From Pascua guehoae (lineage: Eukaryota; Basidiomycota; Tremellomycetes; Trichosporonales; Trichosporonaceae): a stretch of DNA of 64,000 bases. Made by a program: the position numbers and the translations under genes. The stretch spans positions 267,247 through 331,246 of the forward strand of contig BCJX01000003.1 in NCBI GenBank assembly GCA_001600415.1, given 5' to 3'. The notes under the pieces were generated by a model that was given only the letters and a program-made list of their open reading frames with translations, made no database searches and was not told the DNA's origin. Below are positions 57,501 to 64,000 of this stretch, one piece after another. Numbering within the stretch: position 1 is the stretch's first letter; each line of letters opens with the position of its first letter.

Positions 57501-58816
57501 TGCACAGGAGTATGCGGCCGAAATCGCCCACATGGAGCAAGAACTACAAGAAATGGAAGGCAACCACAAGAAAGTGCTGGACGACCACAGCACGCTGGCC
57601 AAAGAGCACAAGGACCTGTTACACGAGATGGCCCAGCTGCAGCCTGAAATTGATAAGAAGGAGGTGCGTTGATCACAGAACGCAAGCTGTGTTGACACGA
57701 CAGAAAGACGTCGAGGACCTGATGGTACAACGAGCCTCGTTGGAAACGAGTTTGAAGCACTACCGAGCCGCTGTTGCTAGGGCGGAGGTCAGCATACAGA
57801 GCAATGCTGGAAAGCTGGAGGTTGAAGAGAAAACCTTGAAGGTGGGCTTTGTCATCTGCGACTCGCTGCTGACATGGTTAGATCTGGACGAAGCAGTCTC
57901 GCGACAGCTTTGGCGAACGGGTTTACCCCACCGAGTCGGTCGTCGAACTGAATGCTAAGAAGACTGCTCTCGACACGCAGATTGAACGCGCAAGGGAAGA
58001 GTATGTTATTACTCTCTGGGTACGCACTAACGTATCAGGAACCCCATCGACTTGGATGATGTCCTGGTCAGGTGCAACAAGGCAAAGGATGACCTGAGGC
58101 AGAAGGAGGAGTGCATCCAAACATTTACGCGTCTGCGCAAGGTACGTCANCCCCCCCCCCCCCCCCCACCTCCATTGCTCTAACTCGTGCAGGCTTCGAC
58201 AAAGGCTCTCGAAGTGCGAAAGCGGCGTTGGAACGACCTGCGGTCGCACATTGCTGTCCGAGCGCGAACTCTTTTCATCTCGTTTGTCAACACGCGAGGC
58301 TTTGAAGGCCGACTCATCTTCCACCACGAGTCGGAACGCTTGGACATTCGGGTATGTGATTGCTTTGCAGAGGTGCATGAACACGAGGGCTAATTCCTCT
58401 AGGTCATTACAACCAACGTCAACTCTGCGAGCCAATTCTACAAGGCACCAAACTCTCTTAGCGGTGGCGAACGCTCGTTTGCAACCGTCAGCTTCCTTCT
58501 CTCCCTGTGGGACACGACTCCGTCGACCCTTCATTGCCTCGACGAGTGGGATGTGTTTTTGGACATGGTCAACCGCCGCATGACGGCAAAGCTGATTGTG
58601 AGTGACTTCAGTTTGGCGACACAGAGCTCATTCTTAGACCGACCATGCGCAATCCACTAGCCGGCAGTATATCCTCATTACGCCGCAGGATATGGGCGGC
58701 ATCGCAGTCGCCGGTGCCCACAATAAGATTATCCGAATGAAGGACCCCGAGCGCAATCAGTGGGAGGTCTTTGCTGATGGGTTTCTGCTTACACTCTCAG
58801 GGCAACGCTCGACTGA
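54517..58816 (+). CDS. SMC6: SMC6, structural maintenance of chromosomes protein 6
   Basis: The first exons encode a basic/acidic N-terminus ([31 protein letters not shown]). The ATPase head has [20 protein letters not shown] and Walker [16 protein letters not shown], then [19 protein letters not shown] and [15 protein letters not shown], all SMC6-specific. Coiled coil 1 leads to the hinge ([40 protein letters not shown]). Coiled coil 2 ends in the signature [19 protein letters not shown] and Walker [19 protein letters not shown], with Trp where Phe is usual. The final splice CA|GTGGGA..CAG|GCAACG gives DPERNQATLD and a TGA at 58814-58816. Many short introns. It partners with SMC5 in recombinational repair and rDNA stability. 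Confidence 0.9.
58151..58167 (+). repeat. Homopolymer tract, N plus 17 C, in SMC6 intron
   Basis: Sense-strand C run right after an ambiguous base, upstream of the branch point CTCTAAC and acceptor CGTGCAG. Confidence 0.95.
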
Positions 58817-59194
58817 TGGTCCACGCGCCGTGTACGTTCCCCCGTCCCACTCTGTCTTCCCCCCATGTCTGTATCATGCACATTATACTTTGGTCTATAC
58901 TCTGGTCAGTCAGGCGTTCAGATGTTACATGTCGACCCCCATGTGCTACCCCTATTGCGTCAGTCGGCCGAAAAACGCCACTCACCCGTGCTCGGTCCTC
59001 TCCATTCGTCCCACCGCAACTTAACGGATCGCACCGCTATCAATATGCACCGCGTCGATATCGCCGACCGCACCTTGACTGCCGAGAAGAATATGCATCG
59101 CCAAGCCAGGTGTGGGCTAGATTTGGATACTTGCAATTTTTCCTCGTCTCCCTTCCGTCCTTGAACCACGTCAAGCTCTAGTCGCTCATTACTT

Positions 59195-59222
59195 CCCCCC
59201 CCCCCCCCCCCCCCCCCCCCCC
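59195..59222 (+). repeat. Homopolymer tract, 28 C, upstream of SNG1-like gene
   Basis: Sense-strand C run 79 bp before the ATG at 59302, followed by TTCCCAGCTCCTACC. It could lie in the leader or in a leader intron. Confidence 0.95.
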
Positions 59223-59301
59223 TTCCCAGCTCCTACCCCCAATACCATCTTCAGACCTCCCAACCCTCACAGACTTCCCCATCCTCAAGTTTCTTTCTCC
59301 C

Positions 59302-61557
59302 ATGCCCCTATCCATATCCACCCGTTCCAGCGGGGACAGTCTCAGCTCAACAAACGCCAGCCCCACCACCGCCAAGATGCACAGCGTCGGCTACGACTCG
59401 CAGCCCACACTGCGACCCCGATCCTCAGCCGATGCAGTCTTCGATGCCGACGCCGACAAGGAAGGCAATGCATCCGTGCAACAAGTCCGGGACACACTCG
59501 ACACGGAAGCCAACCACGCCGTGCCCATGCCGCCCACCCGGGGCACATTGGGACCATGCATCGGCCCACTGATTGGCGCGTCCGTCATGCTCTTCGTCGT
59601 CGTGTTTGCCACCAGTGTGTGGTTCTATGGAACGACGCATGGCGCAGGACAACGTGTCAACAAACTCAAGGTGGGTCCGAGCGGTGTCCACATGTTTCAC
59701 GCGCCCAGATCTGTGCGCGTGCAGGGTTTTCGGGGCGTCTCGCCTCGATCTGCTGGCGTCCATGACGCCCTTGGCGTGCTTGGCGTCTTCATCTTGTGGC
59801 GTTTGGAGTGGCCCATTGCAGCTCTTTCCACGCTCTCCGAGAGGACGCCGGGAGAGACACGGCGCGGGTTTCGATAGCTGTGCTCTACCAACCCACTGGC
59901 CCCCTTGGACCAGAAGCATGCACTCAATACCTCGCCCTGCTGACCCATCAAGGTCCTCATACGAGACTTCGACAATGGCGAGTTTGGCCGTGCCCTCACC
60001 CTGGCCGCGTCCCATGTCAACGGCCAGCCGACGGTACCCACCTTTGTGCTGTCGCAGAACATGAGTGCAGAGGACGTGGCGCATGCCGTCTTCCAGGGCG
60101 ACTACTGGGCGGCGATTGTGGCGAATGCCGGGTCGACAGAGGTGAGTGGGTTGGACGCGGGGTGGAGGTTACGTCTCCGTGGGTTGTCACCTGAAGAGAA
60201 AGAGTGGAGTTCAGGTCGAGAGTCTGTGTCGCGGGTCACGAAATTGCTGCATAACGTCTCCGTCTACTGGTTCTACGGGCGCACATAGGTGTCTGAGACC
60301 GCCACGCCCACCAGAACAGAACCAGGACGATTCTTCACCCGTTGCTTGCCGTTGAACAAACGGATGGCGATGTTACAGTGCCCGTTCCATCCTCAATACA
60401 CCAGCGCAGAATATCCTGACAGCTCCAGGCATGGAACACCGCTCTCGTACAAGCAATCACGTCGCCGGCAGCAGACTACACCTACACGCCCTCGGACACG
60501 TACACGACCTACTTTTCCACGGCGCGCTTTTTCACCTCGTACTCTTCGTATGTCCGCCCGGGTGTCCAACAGGTGCTGGGGCTAGCTGCGGCCCAAAACG
60601 TAGCGTATGCCACGGATGAGGCCATCTCGCTCCTCCTAGCCAACAGAAGCCCTTCTGGTCTTTCTGCGGCAGCTTCCAGGCTCGTGGCACAGCCAACGAC
60701 GTCGGGAGAGCACGACCTCGGACCCCTGCCCTTTGAAGCTCGTGTACTGGTGAGTTCCCACCATGTTGGGTTGGGGAGTTTTGTGATTTTAACGCAATCG
60801 CACAGATAAACACATTCGGTATTGTCGTCCCCGCCCTCGTCCAGTTCTTCTTCAACATGGCGCTCAACGGCATCTTCCTCGCGTTTGGCATCTACACGAC
60901 GCCCACGACGTGGCGCCGCCTCACGAGCATCAAGTTTCCCATCAAGATTGTGTGGACCGTCCTCACGTCGCTCGCGGCCACGAGCTGGCCGCTTATGTTT
61001 GCAGAGGGATGGAAGGTTGGCGCCGGGGGCTTTTTCGCCCTCTGGCTCGTTCAGTGGTGCGTGGTGCTGTCCTCGCAGGACTAAAGTGAGGGTTTGGCGG
61101 TGTTGACCTGCCCAGGGCGTACTGCTACGTTGCGTTCAACTTTTATGGCATTCTCCTCGCTTTCGTCGACCTCAAGTTTGTCTCGCTCTTTGTGTTCCCG
61201 AGTATCGTCACCTCGAGTACGTACAGCCCATACCCCCTACGCGCCGCTTTCGTTTGGCTGACCCGTTAAGTCGCCGCAACCATCGTCCCGATCGAGCTGT
61301 CAAACCAGTTCTACCGCATCTCGTACATGTTCCCCAGCCACGGTGAGCCTCGCCGTCACGCCTGCACCCCCATTCTGACTGTCCCAGCCTACTGGAGCAT
61401 TGCAATCACCGTCTACGGACGAGGCATTGTCAACAAGCTGTCCATCTACGCACCCGTCTTTGTGGCGTGGATCGTCGTCACAGAGGTCCTGTGGCTGTTG
61501 GGCGACCGCGCAATCGCAAAGCGTTCCCTCGTCCCGCGCAAGGAACATGCGCACTGA
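59302..61557 (+). CDS. SNG1-like DUF3533 membrane protein
   Basis: Starts MPLSISTRSSGDSLSSTNAS with a hydrophilic N-terminus, then transmembrane helix GPLIGASVMLFVVVFATSVW. The large loop has KVLIRDFDNGEFGRALTLAA and VFQGDYWAAIVANAGSTE, the VxxRDxDxG and AIxxNAG blocks of the SNG1/DUF3533 family. It continues with SPAADYTYTPSDTYTTYFST and RPGVQQVLGLAAA. Four or five C-terminal helices follow (VVPALVQFFFNMALNGIFLA; LMFAEGWKVGAGGFFALWLV; NFYGILLAFVDLKFVSLFVF; AYWSIAITVYGRGIVNKLSI; VFVAWIVVTEVLWLL). It ends KRSLVPRKEHAH with the TGA at 61555-61557. Yeast Sng1 confers nitrosoguanidine resistance and affects plasma-membrane lipid asymmetry. About eight exons; the border near 60300 is approximate. 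Confidence 0.85.
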
Positions 61558-62021
61558 TGCGGTGTTGAGCCCAGGGCCTCCTTGCTGACATGATATCCTG
61601 CTCTGCGGTTTGCGTATAGACATGTCCACCACGGAGTCGCAACCAGGATGTCCTCGCCATGGCTGTTGGGCACAGGAGCAGCTCGCCGACAAAGGACGTC
61701 TCAGAGCCACTTTATCGTCCGCTTGCGAGGATACTGGTGCCATAGATGGCGGAATGTAGCCCTAGCTAGAGTTCACACTCCCCGCTCTCCCATACGCAGT
61801 TTAGATTCCATTCAGGAGTTGTTGGCCGGTTTCTTCTCTCACCAACGGGCCGGCGGAAGAGTGGCACTCTCTCTCATCACCATTTTCACCGTGTACAACC
61901 CAACCATACACAGACACACATTCTGGCTCACATGTATTAACATTCATGGGTTCGGATACTCCTTTCTGCGTTCCCACCAATCATGACATGTCGTTGGGAG
62001 TGCTGAACACCTCAAAAAGCG
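61558..62021. other. Intergenic, no supported gene
   Basis: 3' region of the SNG1-like gene and sequence beyond the 3' end of the tRNA-Ala gene. A plus-strand GCTTTTTGAGG complement just downstream of the tRNA supplies a T-rich Pol III terminator on the minus strand. Confidence 0.5.
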
Positions 62022-62102
62022 TGGACGAGTTAGGAATCGAACCAAAGACCTCGTCAATTAGGCACTGCTAATGACGCGCTCTACCGACTGAGCTACACGC
62101 CC
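62022..62102 (-). tRNA. tRNA-Ala (AGC) with a short intron
   Basis: The minus strand reads GGGCGTG TA GCTC..GAGC, anticodon stem CGTCA/TGACG with loop TTAGCA-(8-base intron)-T, variable AGGTC, T-loop TTCGATT and 3' arm CTCGTCC. The A-box TAGCTCAGTCGG and B-box GGTTCGATTCC are good. There is a T-T mismatch in the T-stem and another in the acceptor stem, which may mark a slightly degenerate copy. Confidence 0.8.
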
Positions 62103-62115
62103 CACGGTGGGTGTA

Positions 62116-62202
62116 TGGAGTGAGGGCGGATCGAACGCCCGACCGTACGAATGCGAAGGTGAACACTTCAGTCGTACGCTCTCCCAACTGAGCTATCCCT
62201 CC
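62116..62202 (-). tRNA. tRNA-Phe (GAA) with a 14-base intron
   Basis: The minus strand reads GGAGGGA TA GCTC AGTTGGGA GAGC, anticodon stem TACGA/TCGTA with loop CTGAAG, an intron of about 14 bases (TGTTCACCTTCGCA), then T. Variable CGGTC, T-stem GGGCG/CGCCC, acceptor 3' TCACTCC with one G-A mismatch. It lies 13 bp upstream of the tRNA-Ala gene on the same strand. Confidence 0.85.
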
Positions 62203-62300
62203 ATATATTGTGAGGTTATGAGGTTTCGGACAGCCTTTGTGCAGGCCTACCATGACTCTATGTCTCTTGGGGGTCGAGCGGAGAGGGTTGGGTGGAGGGA

Positions 62301-62375
62301 GTGGGTGGCGAGGGAGTGGGTGGCGAGGGAGTGGGTGGCGAGGGAGTGGGTGGCGAGGGAGTGGGTGGCGAGGGA
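62301..62375. repeat. Minisatellite, five perfect copies of GTGGGTGGCGAGGGA
   Basis: 15-bp units in perfect tandem, with degenerate copies on both flanks (from about 62280 and to about 62405). Confidence 0.95.
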
Positions 62376-62574
62376 GGTGAGGAGGGAATTGGTAGCGAGG
62401 GAAGTGGATGGGCAGCGGAGAGGGTCGGATACGGGAGCAGGCACAATTGGTAGCTAGGAAAAAGTGAAGTGAAGTGAAGTTTAGGTTATCGCACCCCCAA
62501 CTGGGCAGCGCAGTGTCACTCGCACCCCCATTGCGGGCAGGGCATTGACAAGTTTGGTTGGCAGTGATATAGGA

Positions 62575-62725
62575 TGAGGCAGCTCCGACGTAGAGCGAGG
62601 TAGCGACGTAGGACGAGGTAGCGACAAAGGACGAGGTATCGGCAACGTGGGACGATGTATTGGCGATGTAGGACACGGTATCCATGACGTAGGACAAGGT
62701 ATCGGCGGTGTGGGGAAGAACAACG
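62575..62725. repeat. Degenerate minisatellite, GACGTAGGACGAGGTAKC-type units
   Basis: Seven or so units of 18-24 bp (GACGTAGGACGAGGTAGC, GACAAAGGACGAGGTATC, GATGTAGGACACGGTATC and others). It is flanked by GTGAA repeats at about 62464-62479 and 62796-62829. Confidence 0.8.
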
Positions 62726-64000
62726 GTGGGGAGCGGCAACAGCGACGCGGGGAGTAGTAGCAATGTCGAGAGGGTTGGCGGCGAGTGTAGCGCAAGTGAC
62801 GTGAAGTGAAGTGAACTGAAGTGAAGTGAGTGAACCATGACATGAGATGAAAGAGAGGCACGGCCGTGGACCACGGTCGCGGAGAAGGTGAGCAGAGAGA
62901 GTAGGCGCCAGTCAATGAAGACACTGCACTCCTCGAATTATCATTACACCATTGAGTGCAGGCAACCGCCAACCTCGTTTTCCACCATGGCGAGCCCGTC
63001 TGTAGTCATTAGTGGCTCAAACGACCGCGTTTCAGCAGGAGGAGTGCTTGGTATCACGCTAAATATCCGAACCGCAGTGTGTGGAACGAGTGGGGTGTTG
63101 ATAAACGTCCATTCATGATATGAGAAAAATAAATCATGGTTTGGCGCTGCGGGCGCACTACGGAAACACTAAAGTACCTTAGGTACATTCTGCAACGCGT
63201 CCCACGGAAAATAGTATATCGGGATAGTGCGTGAGCATTACCAAGACAATGTGTCTCAGACACGCACCACGCGTCGCGTCGCGTCGCCAAGCCTCATAAT
63301 TGTGCACATTCCTCCAGGCACGCCAGACCACGGGTCATTGGCTCAACGCTGTCCACAGAAGTGGGCGTGAAAGATCGAATTTTTTATGATCACGGACGAG
63401 TTTGCGTGGGGTTATCCCATGGTCTGCCAACAACTCTCTCCCCGTTGCGGACTTGCAACCAATATTCTAACCAGTGACTTGGTCGAGCGTGGCAGACGAG
63501 ACAGGAAGCACTTGCTACTGGAATGAATTTTACACCACATGGGCCTCGGCACGAGAAGGGTTGGGTTTATCGCCGTGCTGTTTGGCCTACGTTCCGGCAC
63601 TGCAGGCTTGTTGAGAAACAGCATCCAGGGCATCTCGGGTCGTGATCGTGAACGGGCGTATGGGCGGGGGCTTGGACGCTTGGCGCTCGTCCCACCAACA
63701 AACCCACATGTGGCCATGGCCACTGGCTGGTCCACTCTAATTCTCGCGCCAACCATCCATGGCCGTGCTCGCGCTCATCACCATGTGCAGCATGTACACG
63801 ACCAAGCGGTTGGAGCTGGAGGCGTTTACGCGTTTGGGCGCTCACGCGGTCATCGTCTCACTGTTAGACGTGACGCGTCCAAGGGATGTGCGACGAGGGA
63901 CGAGATAAGCGACGAAGGCGACGGAGGCAGTCGAGGTGGGACAAGGGAGGCGAAGGGCTAGACGAATAACATTTGATTGGGCATGAAGAAAAGTCGGGGT

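Larger units (their letters stand above)
62203..64000. other. Gene-poor right end
   Basis: Apart from the minisatellites no supported gene was found. GCGTCGCGTCGCGTCGCC at 63268-63286 is a short tandem. AAGTACCTTAGGTAC at 63172-63186 contains a near-palindrome. Open frames at 63400-63960 lack family features. Confidence 0.5.

Noticed and set aside
58817..59181. Extension of SMC6 to the stop near 59181 or 59024
   Set aside because: The extended frames have no conservation and Cys/Pro-rich random composition. The 41-base intron gives a natural SMC6 end.
62301..62375. Possible CRISPR array in the tandem repeats
   Set aside because: There are no spacers: the units are directly adjacent, and the genome is eukaryotic.
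62068..62874. Minus-strand 268-codon open frame through tRNAs and minisatellites
   Set aside because: Its repeats (PRHPLPRHPL-type, DTVSYIANTSS-type) are translations of minisatellite DNA, and it overlaps two tRNA genes.

Overview
The window is nuclear DNA of a basidiomycete yeast, probably a tremellomycete of the Trichosporonales or Cryptococcus type. The evidence is GC-rich coding sequence, genes split by many short GT-AG introns with CTRAY-like branch points, a CAP10/CXT-type GT90 glycosyltransferase, intron-containing tRNAs, and C-rich 5' leaders. No taxon was confirmed by database search.

Left third (1-19.7 kb) is accessory. Positions 1-2.05 kb and 3.35-5.03 kb are diverged copies of one segment, and the first copy ends in a relic of the FAD-oxidoreductase tail. 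A 139-bp MITE with TA flanks lies in the first copy. A 93-residue single-pass membrane protein gene sits between the copies. Next comes a four-gene block: FAD oxidoreductase (-), Zn2Cys6 regulator (+), ACS-type MFS transporter (-), and D-amino-acid oxidase (+, C-terminal AHL peroxisomal signal). The block has two divergent promoters and reads as an uptake-plus-oxidation cluster for amino compounds (inference). A multi-pass fungal membrane protein of unknown function follows, then about 2.4 kb of decayed tandem repeats.

Middle (19.7-40 kb): a Mid2/Wsc-like wall sensor (-), a DUF7598 membrane protein (+) interrupted by an assembly gap, a GT90 glycosyltransferase (-) with an unusual acidic tail, a 3-kb gene-poor zone with a fold-back element and an orphan TATA box, LAS1 (-), and a zinc-independent MDR enoyl reductase (+).

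Right third (40-64 kb): a giant MSB1/DUF1708-like protein with a long Ala/Glu/Lys helix broken by a second gap, an intron-bearing initiator tRNA-Met, Aurora kinase, a GNAT acetyltransferase, SMC6, an SNG1/DUF3533 membrane protein, a tRNA-Ala/tRNA-Phe pair, and minisatellites.

A recurring oddity is a set of homopolymer C tracts of 13-44 bases. Every one that can be assigned to a gene lies with C on the sense strand, either in an intron upstream of the branch point or in a 5' leader. The first assembly gap also begins in such a tract.
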